DNA from: Pseudomonadales bacterium
GTDB lineage: Bacteria > Pseudomonadota > Gammaproteobacteria > Pseudomonadales > Azotimanducaceae
NCBI GenBank assembly: GCA_011525295.1
Contig: WTGV01000026.1
Location: 151,795-215,794 of the forward strand
DNA length: 64,000 bases
Direction: 5' to 3'
In this document: one piece after another, positions 7,924 through 16,847 of the stretch
Layout: each line of letters opens with the position of its first letter
Position numbering within the stretch: the first letter of the stretch is position 1
The notes under the pieces: generated by a model
Told to the model about the DNA's origin: nothing
What the model saw: only the letters and a program-made list of their open reading frames with translations
Database searches by the model: none
Made by a program: the position numbers and the translations under genes

Positions 7924-9908
7924 AACATCTACTCAAAATATCCGCACAAAGCCTAATCTTCGTCTTAGGCGTTTCTCTTATACCGCACACTTTTGCGCAG
8001 GAAGAAGAAACGGAATATTCCATAAATTACCCCGATGAAATACCCTTGGTTGACTTCGTTCACGAAGTGGGTCGTATTACACAAAAAACGTTCATCTATG
8101 ACCCAACTCAAGTTCGAGGTGATGTAATCGTCACTGCGGAAACCAAATTGACCGCAGAAGGTGTCTATTCACTCTTGGAAGCGACGCTCCGGGTGCGTAA
8201 TCTTGTGTTAGCTGAGGGTGAAAATGGTGTTGTGAGCATCATCCGTAATCAAGATGCCCGCACGTACCACTTTGACGAAGACGGGGAGTTTGACACGGAT
8301 CACAAATTTGTATCGCGCGTCATCAGCTTAGAGCATGTTTCCTCCCAAGAAGCAAGTCGTGTCCTGCGACAACTTGTTTCCGCATACGGGCACTTGCTAC
8401 CCGTAATCAGACCCAATGCGATTGTGATCGCGGATCATGCCGCCAATGTTGAGAATGTCGTCAGACTCATTCGCCAACTAGACAGCGACGATGCTGCACA
8501 AATTAGCATTGTGCTTCCAATGAAACACGCGCTGGTGAGCGATGTCGCGCTGATGTTGCAACGAATCTTCCCTGAAATTCGATCAGGCTTGGGAGACACG
8601 GGCGTAGGTCGCCAAATCACGGTATTTGCCAACGAGAATAACAACACTTTGTTCATAAGAGGTACCGCAAGAGGCATCGCGTTAGTGTCTGAAACGGTCG
8701 AGATGCTCGACCAACCCTATACGATTACAAACACTACTAAACACTTCCCACTGCAACACAGTGACGCGGGACCGTTAGCCGATCTGTTGACTAACCTCTT
8801 CGTACAAGGAGGACCCGGTGGCGATCTTGCCGACACTTTTACCGGTTCCAGGGACATTACCATTCAGGCGGACCCGGACAACAACGCTATATTGGCAAGA
8901 GCCAATCCTTCGATTCTAGCAGAAATACAAAACGTCATCACACAAGTTGATATACCTAGATTACAGGTGTTGATTGAAGCAGCGATTGTCGAAATCACGG
9001 TCGAAAACAACTCAAGCTACGGTGTTGAATTTGGTGGGGTAGATGAGACCGGCGAGGAAATACCATTGGCTTCAACCTCTGTCAACGGTGTTATTTCTGG
9101 CTTACTATCTCGGCTCTTAGGCACCAACGTAGCCACCGACGACGAGACCAATACTGGTGTTGCTGAGGGTGCCGGTTTGTCTACGCTTTCAAACGTAACG
9201 ACACCGACTATTGCCATCGCGAAGATTGATCCGAATGGAATCTCCTTTGGCGCGATCATCGCGGCACTTTCGGAGAATCAGAATTCTAACTTGCTTTCGA
9301 CGCCGCATGTCATAACCACGGACAACCAGCAAGCAAGGATCTTTGTCGGTCAAGAAGTACCGTTTCGTACTGGGACCCTTAATATAAACGATCAATCTGG
9401 ACAGGGTCCGGTGTCAACTGTAGACAGAGCACCTGTTGGAATCACACTGGAAGTCACCCCACAGATTCGCTCCGATTTAACAGTGCATCTTACAGTCTTT
9501 AACGAGATTTCCGCAGTAATTAGCCCGAGTTTGGGAATCGGTGAAGCTGGTTTTAGCGACATTGTTACAAATAAACGAGAATTGAGGACGGAAATTGTTG
9601 CGCAAAACAGACAAACGATTGTGTTGGGTGGTTTAATCCGAGACGATGTGACAAGTTCCATGCACAAGGTTCCGGGACTTGGTAGTATTCCACTTCTTGG
9701 CCGAATTTTTAGGAGTTCGGCGACGACCAAACGGAAGAACCACTTGCTGATTTTCATCCGTCCTACTGTAATCGAAGGTGCTGATGACATGCAGACCGTC
9801 TATGAACGGAAAATGGGGCGCATATGGCAGGTGGAGCTTGACTCGAAACACCCACCTGAAAGTGACGAAGTCCCCACTGTCGATGAGTTTTTCGACGGCA
9901 GACCTTAG
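7920..9908 (+). CDS. gspD: Type II secretion system secretin
   Basis: Forms the outer-membrane channel through which folded exoproteins leave the periplasm. The 662-residue precursor has a signal peptide ending near HTFAQ (about residue 26). It has an N0 domain (about 30-105), three N1-N3 ring-building repeats and the secretin barrel with IEAAIVEITVENNSSYGVEFG and VPGLGSIPLLGRIFRSS, the family signature. The C-terminus carries an S-domain-like tail ending DEFFDGRP. The usual gspE-M genes do not follow; the next gene is convergent, so the rest of the system must be elsewhere. Confidence 0.95.
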   Translation: MKHLLKISAQSLIFVLGVSLIPHTFAQEEETEYSINYPDEIPLVDFVHEVGRITQKTFIYDPTQVRGDVIVTAETKLTAEGVYSLLEATLRVRNLVLAEGENGVVSIIRNQDARTYHFDEDGEFDTDHKFVSRVISLEHVSSQEASRVLRQLVSAYGHLLPVIRPNAIVIADHAANVENVVRLIRQLDSDDAAQISIVLPMKHALVSDVALMLQRIFPEIRSGLGDTGVGRQITVFANENNNTLFIRGTARGIALVSETVEMLDQPYTITNTTKHFPLQHSDAGPLADLLTNLFVQGGPGGDLADTFTGSRDITIQADPDNNAILARANPSILAEIQNVITQVDIPRLQVLIEAAIVEITVENNSSYGVEFGGVDETGEEIPLASTSVNGVISGLLSRLLGTNVATDDETNTGVAEGAGLSTLSNVTTPTIAIAKIDPNGISFGAIIAALSENQNSNLLSTPHVITTDNQQARIFVGQEVPFRTGTLNINDQSGQGPVSTVDRAPVGITLEVTPQIRSDLTVHLTVFNEISAVISPSLGIGEAGFSDIVTNKRELRTEIVAQNRQTIVLGGLIRDDVTSSMHKVPGLGSIPLLGRIFRSSATTKRKNHLLIFIRPTVIEGADDMQTVYERKMGRIWQVELDSKHPPESDEVPTVDEFFDGRP

Positions 9909-9912
9909 AGCT

Positions 9913-9926
9913 CTTCGCTAGCGAAG
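9913..9926. terminator. Short palindrome between convergent gspD and rsmJ
   Basis: CTTCGCTAGCGAAG is a perfect 14-base palindrome lying across the 9-base gap between the gspD stop and the rsmJ stop. It could act as a small bidirectional terminator, but there is no clear T-run on either side. Confidence 0.3.
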
Positions 9927-10673
9927 CTGATACACGTCGAAACGTACTGTTCTTCCAGAGACGGTCCAATCAGGTACTAGGCTTTTAGCATCCTCAGTTC
10001 GTCGGCGTTTGACAACGATTCGGTCGCGTGTCCGACTCTTAGCGAGTTCGAAGATTTGCTCAATATCAGGGTCTTTTCGAGCTAGTACCTCTAGTATTTG
10101 CATCCGACGGACGGGCTTTGCGCTCTTGGGGTGCACTGGGAACATTGGATCGAAATAAACGACATCAAAGACTTCATTGGTGTCTTGCAAGTACCGTTCC
10201 GCGTCAGCACACACAACATTCGCCGTGCAGCCAAGTTCTTGCGCTAAGTATCTCGCCATGGCGCAAATCACAGGATTTACCTCAAGAATCGTCACTTCAC
10301 AACCTAAAGCAATCAAGGTAAGTCCATCGATTCCCCAGCCTCCAAAAGCGTCTAATACGACTCGCCCCCGTCGTGCCATGCAGGCCTTCGCCAAGTGCGT
10401 GTTCCGAGCGTCGTCGATCTTAGTTCGAACTGAACGTTCTGAGATTACGAGGGGCTGTTCCGATGAATGGCACAGAGCTAACTCGCCCTGCTTACATCCC
10501 AAATACCAATCGGCGGCGGGTGCGGATTGAATATCTTTAAACTCGAGGTCCAAGGTCGAAGCAAGCTCTATGCCCTGATCATCGTCCGGTCGCAGAAAAA
10601 TAGGTGTTTGAGCGGAATAGAAACGATTTAATTCAGCGACCGTCTCCTCTGTGGTTCTACTCGCCGAGGTCAT
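9918..10673 (-). CDS. rsmJ: 16S rRNA (guanine1516-N2)-methyltransferase
   Basis: SAM-dependent methyltransferase acting on 16S rRNA G1516. The 251-residue protein has the Rossmann motif I as VVLDAFGGWGIDGLTLIALG (about residues 105-125), motif II with LEVNPVICAMARYL, and the family catalytic motif YFDPMFPVHPKSA followed by RRMQILEVL, closely resembling E. coli RsmJ (YhiQ), plus the terminal VKRRR and FDVYQ. RsmJ is mostly a gammaproteobacterial protein. It is co-transcribed with the upstream methyltransferase (ATGA overlap at 10670-10673). Confidence 0.88.
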   Translation of the reverse strand: MTSASRTTEETVAELNRFYSAQTPIFLRPDDDQGIELASTLDLEFKDIQSAPAADWYLGCKQGELALCHSSEQPLVISERSVRTKIDDARNTHLAKACMARRGRVVLDAFGGWGIDGLTLIALGCEVTILEVNPVICAMARYLAQELGCTANVVCADAERYLQDTNEVFDVVYFDPMFPVHPKSAKPVRRMQILEVLARKDPDIEQIFELAKSRTRDRIVVKRRRTEDAKSLVPDWTVSGRTVRFDVYQLR

Positions 10674-11443
10674 ACTCTTCTTGCGAACCAGATTTCTTCA
10701 GTCGGCCAACTTTGCGCCCATTCAGCATCGGCCCATTCATACCTGCTTTCACCATTTTCTGGTGCCCCTATTTCCAGCAGTCTCTCGATAGCAAAGCCAT
10801 TTTCACTTAATAGCTTGATCCACTTACCATGAGGCAGTTGAAACTCAACTGTTGGAGGGTCAGTCCAGGGGAGTCGATACAGACCAAGATAAGGACGCAA
10901 CAATCGAGTCTCGTTTCTGCTACTGTCGTCGTCTGGGCAACACAATTGCGAAATTACGTGGCACGTCATAAAGACGAGCTGACCATTCGATCTGAGTACG
11001 CGGGCTGCTTCTGGGATCCATTGATACGGATCCGCCCACAAGCTCGCACCGTATTCCGAAATAGCAAAATCGAAAGTTCTGTCCGGGAACGGTAATGTTT
11101 CTCCAAACGCTTCGACGAGGTGAACCGCATTCAAAGAGTCGGCGCGGAGTCTGTTTGCTGTCGCTAGTTGGCGGGGTGTAGGATCAATCGCAAAACACTC
11201 ACCGCCTCGAGTAGCCATCCAAGAAGATACATATGCCGTACCACAACCAATTTCTAAACACCTCTTGCCCGCGAGACTGGCTGGTAACAATGGCACGTCC
11301 GCATTTGGCCATTGCCAAATCCCCCACACAGGATCCTGTGATCGCCACTTAGTTTCAGCGTCTTCAACATAGTCCTTAGCTTGTTTGGTCCAAGCCGCGC
11401 GATTGAACCGTTGATGTTGTTGTAACGAATTGGAATCGTTCAT
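10670..11443 (-). CDS. Class I SAM-dependent methyltransferase, substrate unknown
   Basis: A 257-residue Methyltransf_11-type protein: motif I is CLEIGCGTAYVSSWMATRGG, followed by the acidic FAIDPTPRQL strand, GETLPFPDRTFDFAISEYG (motif IV/V) and EAARVLRSNGQLVFMTCHV. The C-terminal third contains LYRLPWTDPPTVEFQLPHG, which I cannot tie to a named family. It overlaps rsmJ by four bases, so the two are probably one transcript, but a shared substrate is not implied. Confidence 0.85.
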   Translation of the reverse strand: MNDSNSLQQHQRFNRAAWTKQAKDYVEDAETKWRSQDPVWGIWQWPNADVPLLPASLAGKRCLEIGCGTAYVSSWMATRGGECFAIDPTPRQLATANRLRADSLNAVHLVEAFGETLPFPDRTFDFAISEYGASLWADPYQWIPEAARVLRSNGQLVFMTCHVISQLCCPDDDSSRNETRLLRPYLGLYRLPWTDPPTVEFQLPHGKWIKLLSENGFAIERLLEIGAPENGESRYEWADAEWAQSWPTEEIWFARRV

Positions 11444-11491
11444 GTCGAAATTGCTAGAACTATATAGGGCTGATCGTGTCTAATCCGCCAA

Positions 11492-12103
11492 TCACTGCCC
11501 CGATTTCAATTGATAAGGCGAGTCACCAGCCACATATAGTGGTAACGCTTGTTCTGGTAAGACACTCTGCGTTTTTCGTACTTGAGCTAATTCCAATACT
11601 GACTGCGCACGCAGTGTAATCTGATTGTCGGTAACAACATCTGGGGTTGTCGGAACGTCTTCTTCCGCTACTAGTTTATCTTCGTGTACACATTCCATTA
11701 CATCGTCTTTCCAGCGAAATTGAGCAACGTAAAACCACCTGCGACGAGACCAGCGTACTAGAGTACAAGTCTGTCTCTCCGGACACATTTGTCGCACCTG
11801 CAATGCCATCGCGGTACTGGTAGGTATTACGACAACGTTGATACCCAATCCTAAGGCTATTCCTTGCGCGATCGATGCACCTAATCGTACTCCCGTGAAT
11901 GATCCTGGCCCTGCAGAAAACGCCACTAAATCGAGGTCGATTCTCTGTACGTCGTTACTCTCTAGTAATTCGTCAACCATTTTGAGAATAAATTCGTTAT
12001 GCTTTCGCGGTGCGATTAAACTGTGGCACGCAATCTTTGAACCAATATTAACAGCTACGGAACAAACATCTGAAGTTGTTTCTAACGCTAAAACCTGACA
12101 CAT
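11492..12103 (-). CDS. tsaB: tRNA threonylcarbamoyladenosine synthesis protein TsaB
   Basis: Partner of TsaD and TsaE in making t6A37 on ANN-decoding tRNAs. The N-terminus VLALETTSDVCSVAV is the ASKHA phosphate-1 strand, and AFSAGPGSFTGVRLGASIAQGIALG is the diagnostic TsaB block at about residues 62-86. At 203 residues it is slightly shorter than E. coli TsaB (231), with the loss in the C-terminal half. Its ATG is only 6 bases from the oppositely oriented moeA start. The start is secure because the family N-terminus begins right at this Met. Confidence 0.92.
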   Translation of the reverse strand: MCQVLALETTSDVCSVAVNIGSKIACHSLIAPRKHNEFILKMVDELLESNDVQRIDLDLVAFSAGPGSFTGVRLGASIAQGIALGLGINVVVIPTSTAMALQVRQMCPERQTCTLVRWSRRRWFYVAQFRWKDDVMECVHEDKLVAEEDVPTTPDVVTDNQITLRAQSVLELAQVRKTQSVLPEQALPLYVAGDSPYQLKSGQ

Positions 12104-12109
12104 GCTAAT

Positions 12110-13324
12110 ATGTTATCTGTAGAAACCGCCATCAAGAAATTACGGTCCATAGTACCTCAAGTAAAGGAATATGAGACTGTCCCACTACGCGAGGGCGTCG
12201 GCCGTACCCTCAAACGATCGATCACTGCACCACAACATTCGCCGCCATTCGATAATTCGGCAATGGACGGATACGCGCTGTGTGGTCCCAATCGAATCGA
12301 ACCCGGAACAAGGTTTGAAGTTGTTGGCGAGAGCCGCGCAGGACATCCGTACGGTGAACAGCTCGATGAAGGACACGCTTGCCGTATTTTCACTGGAGCA
12401 GTGGTGCCGACAGGTACAACTACGGTCGTTTGTCAAGAAGATGTTCTAAACGGCGAAGGTAATGTCATGGTGAATCGTGAATGCGTCGGTATGGAAAACA
12501 TTCGTAAGAAGGGAATGGATGCAACAAAGGGAATGACGATTGCATCGAACCGGGACGTACTTTCACCCTATTCCATTGGTTGGTGTTCCGCATTCGGGCT
12601 CACTGATATTGAAGTCGTCCGGCGGATCAAAGTTGCGGTTTTTTCAACAGGGGATGAATTACGCGATCCAGGGCAACAACTCCAACCCGGTCAAATTTAC
12701 GAGTCTAATCGTACGGCATTAATCGCGCTGTTGCAATCGAAACCGGTCGAACTCGTGGATTTGGGACAACTTTCCGACAATCCCGATGAGATTAAACAGA
12801 GCCTATTGTCCATCGCCGGTGAAGTAGATTTAATCATCACTAGTGGGGGAGTTTCTGTCGGCGAATCTGACTTTGTACGTCCTGTGTTAGAAGAGATTGG
12901 TAAGCTCGAGTTCTTTTCTCTCGCGCTGAAACCGGGGAAACCTCTCGCCGTTGGAACCATAGAAAATGCACTGTTCTTTGGTCTCCCGGGGAATCCCGTG
13001 TCGACTATCGTCACCTACCTACTCTTTGTCGCTCCTACCGTTGATTCGATGTCGGGCATTCCGTGGCACCGGCCAACTCATTTCACGGCCAAGCTAACAA
13101 CAAAAATTTCACACAAATCTGGTCGTCGAGAATACCAACGCGGCGTCTTTGTGGAGGACAATCGAGAACTAAGTGTTGCAACAACAGGTGATCAAAGTTC
13201 AAATCGTTTGGGTTCTTTTAAAGATTGCAACTGCTTAATAGTCGTGCCCGCGCATCGAGACGACTTAGAGGATGGAGAAATGGTCGATATTCTGCTCTTA
13301 CCCAATCAAAGAAGTGTCTATTAG
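12110..13324 (+). CDS. moeA: Molybdopterin molybdotransferase
   Basis: Inserts molybdate into adenylylated molybdopterin. The 404-residue protein has all MoeA landmarks: PPFDNSAMDGYAL at 46-56, FTGAVVPTGTTTVV, FSTGDELRDPG, ESNRTAL, TSGGVSVGESDFV and FFGLPGNPVS, plus a C-terminal domain IV. The N-terminus LSVETAIKKL aligns with known MoeA starts, so the start 6 bases from tsaB is real. Its promoter must therefore lie inside the tsaB coding sequence, or transcription is nearly leaderless. Confidence 0.94.
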   Translation: MLSVETAIKKLRSIVPQVKEYETVPLREGVGRTLKRSITAPQHSPPFDNSAMDGYALCGPNRIEPGTRFEVVGESRAGHPYGEQLDEGHACRIFTGAVVPTGTTTVVCQEDVLNGEGNVMVNRECVGMENIRKKGMDATKGMTIASNRDVLSPYSIGWCSAFGLTDIEVVRRIKVAVFSTGDELRDPGQQLQPGQIYESNRTALIALLQSKPVELVDLGQLSDNPDEIKQSLLSIAGEVDLIITSGGVSVGESDFVRPVLEEIGKLEFFSLALKPGKPLAVGTIENALFFGLPGNPVSTIVTYLLFVAPTVDSMSGIPWHRPTHFTAKLTTKISHKSGRREYQRGVFVEDNRELSVATTGDQSSNRLGSFKDCNCLIVVPAHRDDLEDGEMVDILLLPNQRSVY

Positions 13325-13579
13325 ATCCGTGGTCTTCGTATTAGATTCTCGGACTTCTGCACGATTGACACTCTAAATAGACGGATACTTCAGTTCGTTC
13401 CTCAAAACACACATACCGCGCTCGTCATAACGTGTAAAGTTTAAAAGCGGCGAGTTTCAATTAATATGTAGTGGCTTTTTCGTCGATCACCGAAGAACTA
13501 TTTATGAAATTTGTTCCTAGTCTCTTGAATATGTGATCAAGGGATTTTTGTTTCATTCAACACTACAGTAGGAAACTCA

Positions 13580-16141
13580 GTGTCATCCGCAACCTCCCAA
13601 AATTGTCTCTTCCAAAGTTTATGCCTATCGATGACCCGTAAGTCTTGTGAATTGAGACACCGACGCAAATACCACGCTGGAGCACTTCTCGTGGTAATGT
13701 TCTCCGGTGTTCTTGCTACCGCTCAAGAGTCAGAAGAGGATCAAATTGAGGAAGTAGTGGTTGTTGGGAATCTCGGCAGCCTTCCGATTGAGGAAGTGGA
13801 GACAGTTTACGGGTTCGCAAAAACATTATTACTGACGCCTCGTTCTGCCTCCTCTGTGAGTGATGAGATGATCAATCGTTTTGGTATTCGCGACATCGAT
13901 GAACTGATTACTGTAGCTCCAGGTACTTTCACTCAGTCTTTCTTTGGAGTCGCGGGTGCGTTGGACATTCGAGGTACTCCAGGTGAAACCTACTTTCGCG
14001 GAGTCCGACGTCTAGACAACCCGGGTAATTACCCAACACCTATCGGCGCTTCTGATCGCATTGATATAGTTCGCGGTCCGGCTTCACCTATCTACGGTCC
14101 GGCTAAGATCGGAGGATACCTGAATTTCAATCCGAAGTCTGCCAGAATCGAACACACTGGTGAAATAGTTGACGAACGCACCGGTGCGGTGAGTATGGTC
14201 GTTGGCAGTTGGGACAAATTGATTGTCACAGGAGAATTTGGCGGTGCGACGGAGTTCAATGGCGAAGATTTCGGTTACTACCTCTATGCTGAAATTGAAA
14301 ATTCCGGTTCCTACTATCGCAATAACGACGATGAACAGACCCTGCTACAAGCATCATTTGACGCTGATCTGAGCGAACGCGTTCACTTACACTTTGGTGG
14401 TATGTTTCATGCGTATACAGGACAACAGAACGCTGGATGGAATCGCCTGACCCAGGAACTCATCGATCGGGGAGTCTACATTACAGGTCGACCGCTACCA
14501 TTGGATACAGATGGTGATGGTTTCATTTCACACCAAGAATTCGATATCGACGGGGATGGTTTCACTGACCTCAATCCCTTCGCGGCGGGGTTGGTGCCAG
14601 GCAATTCAGCTAGTCTCGACCCCGGTAGACCCGATGGTGATGTGTGTTCTATTGGCGATACTCTTATATTCGGTTGTTTACCAGACCTCCTGCGACTAGT
14701 GAACGTTGGCACTGCAATAATCGACGGTAGCTACAGCTTGACCGCACCGGACGACACTCTTGAGAACGACGTGATTACTCTATATTTCGATGTAATCTGG
14801 TACCCGCAAGATCGCGACGGTTGGAAGTGGACGAACCAGTTGTTCTTTGAGACCTACCATAACCTAAACGAAAACGCCTACGGGTTCTCACAATTTCACG
14901 ATACTTGGGTCATAGAAAACAAACTCGTTGCTTCCAAATCTTGGCGTAGCCGTGATTTGATGATCGACGTTCAACTGTCGCCATCGCTACGTTACACGAA
15001 CTTTGACCATGCTGACGACTTCACTAACGAATACTTTGACCGGCGGGACCTAACACAACCAGCGGGACCTTTAGACTCTCGCTTGCTGTCAACGCGGATC
15101 GACGACGATTACACGGAATATTACATTGGCGAATACTTAGATCTTGGTCTAGCCGCGCTAGCCGATCTCACTTGGAATAATGGGCTCGGCGTTCTAATGG
15201 GCATTCGCTGGGACACCATCGACATGGAGAGTCGGCAGCCTGTGGACAAGCTTCTCTTTGCTAGTGCCAATAACTTCTGTCCACCGCCGGGCGATTCGTG
15301 CGTTCGAGAACAAGCAACGAATAGCTTCGACGGCTTTTCTTGGACTCTCAGCGTCAACTATGACCTCGGATCGGGACTGATTCCCTATATCACCGCTTCA
15401 ACACAATCCACGGTCATTGCCGGACAAGGGGCGGAGATTACGACGGACAACATCGCAGATGGTGGCGCATTCGACACTTCCAAATTGTTGGAGATTGGTC
15501 TCAAAGCGAGCCTCATTGAAAATTCACTTTACGGGGCTATCGCTATTTTTGAGCAGGACCGGACAGACTTTTCTGCCCAGTCAATAGTCACCAACCAAGC
15601 AACGCAAACCGAGGGGGTTGAGTTCGAGTTACGTTGGGTGGTCACCGAACAACTACTTGTCACCGTGGGCTATTCGGCGATGGAGGTGATTAACTTAAAC
15701 ACACTCAACTGGGGTTCACGTTTCAGCTTCATTGGAGCAGACGACATACCTGGTGTTGCACCCGAAACGTTTTACGGAGGATCTCTGGTCGGTACGGTGA
15801 TTCGACGTGGCGAAAGAGGTGCGCGTCGCGCGGGCATGCCGAGCTCAATCGGTTCAATCACCGCGACTTATGATTTCGGCAATGGAATTGCCGTCAGTGG
15901 TAGTGCCGTCAATGTGGACTCGGTGCACTCAGGCTTCTCTAACTCCGTGTTACTGCCGGCCTATACGCTGATCAATGCCGGTTTGGTTGTTGAGAAAGGC
16001 GATTGGATGTTCACGGTGTCGGCGAAAAACTTGACCGATGAGCGTTATTTCCGATCGAATTTTCCCAACTTGTTTGGAGGAGCGATCGTACTACCTGAAC
16101 TACCCAGAAACTTTCAGACTCGCATACAGTATCGCTGGTAG
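13580..16141 (+). CDS. TonB-dependent outer-membrane receptor with EF-hand-like insert
   Basis: Outer-membrane importer of unknown ligand. The GTG start at 13580 has AGGA seven bases upstream and gives 853 residues with a long basic n-region before the hydrophobic core AGALLVVMFSGVLATAQ. An ATG at 13631 would give a shorter, more ordinary signal peptide but has no ribosome binding site. After a TonB-box-like EEVVVVG comes the plug domain (about 55-190: IDELITVAPGTF, LDIRGTPGETYFRGV, DRIDIVRGPASPIYG). The barrel ends in the YRW typical of outer-membrane proteins. Residues about 309-333 hold two calcium-loop motifs, DTDGDGFISHQE and DIDGDGFTDLN, in what should be a surface loop. A 255-base gap precedes the gene; no clear Fur box was seen. 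Confidence 0.9.
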   Translation: MSSATSQNCLFQSLCLSMTRKSCELRHRRKYHAGALLVVMFSGVLATAQESEEDQIEEVVVVGNLGSLPIEEVETVYGFAKTLLLTPRSASSVSDEMINRFGIRDIDELITVAPGTFTQSFFGVAGALDIRGTPGETYFRGVRRLDNPGNYPTPIGASDRIDIVRGPASPIYGPAKIGGYLNFNPKSARIEHTGEIVDERTGAVSMVVGSWDKLIVTGEFGGATEFNGEDFGYYLYAEIENSGSYYRNNDDEQTLLQASFDADLSERVHLHFGGMFHAYTGQQNAGWNRLTQELIDRGVYITGRPLPLDTDGDGFISHQEFDIDGDGFTDLNPFAAGLVPGNSASLDPGRPDGDVCSIGDTLIFGCLPDLLRLVNVGTAIIDGSYSLTAPDDTLENDVITLYFDVIWYPQDRDGWKWTNQLFFETYHNLNENAYGFSQFHDTWVIENKLVASKSWRSRDLMIDVQLSPSLRYTNFDHADDFTNEYFDRRDLTQPAGPLDSRLLSTRIDDDYTEYYIGEYLDLGLAALADLTWNNGLGVLMGIRWDTIDMESRQPVDKLLFASANNFCPPPGDSCVREQATNSFDGFSWTLSVNYDLGSGLIPYITASTQSTVIAGQGAEITTDNIADGGAFDTSKLLEIGLKASLIENSLYGAIAIFEQDRTDFSAQSIVTNQATQTEGVEFELRWVVTEQLLVTVGYSAMEVINLNTLNWGSRFSFIGADDIPGVAPETFYGGSLVGTVIRRGERGARRAGMPSSIGSITATYDFGNGIAVSGSAVNVDSVHSGFSNSVLLPAYTLINAGLVVEKGDWMFTVSAKNLTDERYFRSNFPNLFGGAIVLPELPRNFQTRIQYRW

Positions 16142-16149
16142 TTGATCGG

Positions 16150-16177
16150 GATCGTTACTTTCGAAATGAAAGCGATC
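16150..16177. terminator. Hairpin between convergent TonB receptor gene and adk
   Basis: GATCG and CGATC pair around an inner CTTTC/GAAAG stem with a small asymmetric bulge, in the gap between the two convergent genes and touching the adk stop codon. It probably serves as a bidirectional terminator, but the stem is imperfect and lacks a T-run. Confidence 0.4.
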
Positions 16178-16835
16178 AATTTGAACCGAAAGGACAGACG
16201 CTAAGTTTCAGACGTTCCCTAATGCGGTTTCGAATCTCTTGGACCGTAGCATTCCCATCCACTTCGAAATATCGAACACCACTGTTCTTGTAATAGTCAA
16301 CGAGCGGGGCGGTTTGCTCCCGATACACTTCTACGCGTGCTCGCACCACTGCTTCACTGTCGTCATGACGCTGCACTAGTGGCTGCCAAGTTACATCGTC
16401 AACATTGTCAACCTTTGGAGGATTGAACTCGATATGGTAGATCCGACCGCTCTCTTCGTGTACTCGACGACCAGAAATTCGACGAACAATGAGTTCATCA
16501 GATAGCTGAAGTTCAAACACCACGTCCACGGAAATGTTTGCGTCGTTCAGTCCATCGGCTTGCGCAACTGTGCGTGGAAATCCATCGAACAAACATCCTG
16601 GCGCACAGTCTGGTTGGCGTAGTCGTTCTCGAACTAACCCCAGAATCACATCGTCTGAAACGAGTTCGCCACGGGCCATGATCTCCTGAGCCTCTAGCCC
16701 GAGTTTCGTACCTTCGGCAATCGCGCTACGCAACATGTCTCCAGTGGAAATTTGAGGTATGTTACGATCCTGACAGATAAACTGCGCCTGCGTGCCCTTA
16801 CCGGCTCCAGGCGGTCCTAAGAATATGATTCTCAA
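16176..16835 (-). CDS. adk: Adenylate kinase
   Basis: Interconverts ATP, ADP and AMP in the cytosol. 219 residues of the long-LID form: P-loop GPPGAGKGT at 7-15, the AMP-site ISTGDMLRSAIAEGT, CLFDGFPRTVAQAD and the LID region GRRVHEESGRIYHIEFNPPKVDN, which lacks the four cysteines of zinc-binding forms. It lies 12 bases downstream of relA on the same strand, an unusual partner; the two genes both act on adenine nucleotide pools, though co-regulation is inference. Confidence 0.96.
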   Translation of the reverse strand: MRIIFLGPPGAGKGTQAQFICQDRNIPQISTGDMLRSAIAEGTKLGLEAQEIMARGELVSDDVILGLVRERLRQPDCAPGCLFDGFPRTVAQADGLNDANISVDVVFELQLSDELIVRRISGRRVHEESGRIYHIEFNPPKVDNVDDVTWQPLVQRHDDSEAVVRARVEVYREQTAPLVDYYKNSGVRYFEVDGNATVQEIRNRIRERLKLSVCPFGSN

Positions 16836-16847
16836 ACTCGCGCGGCC

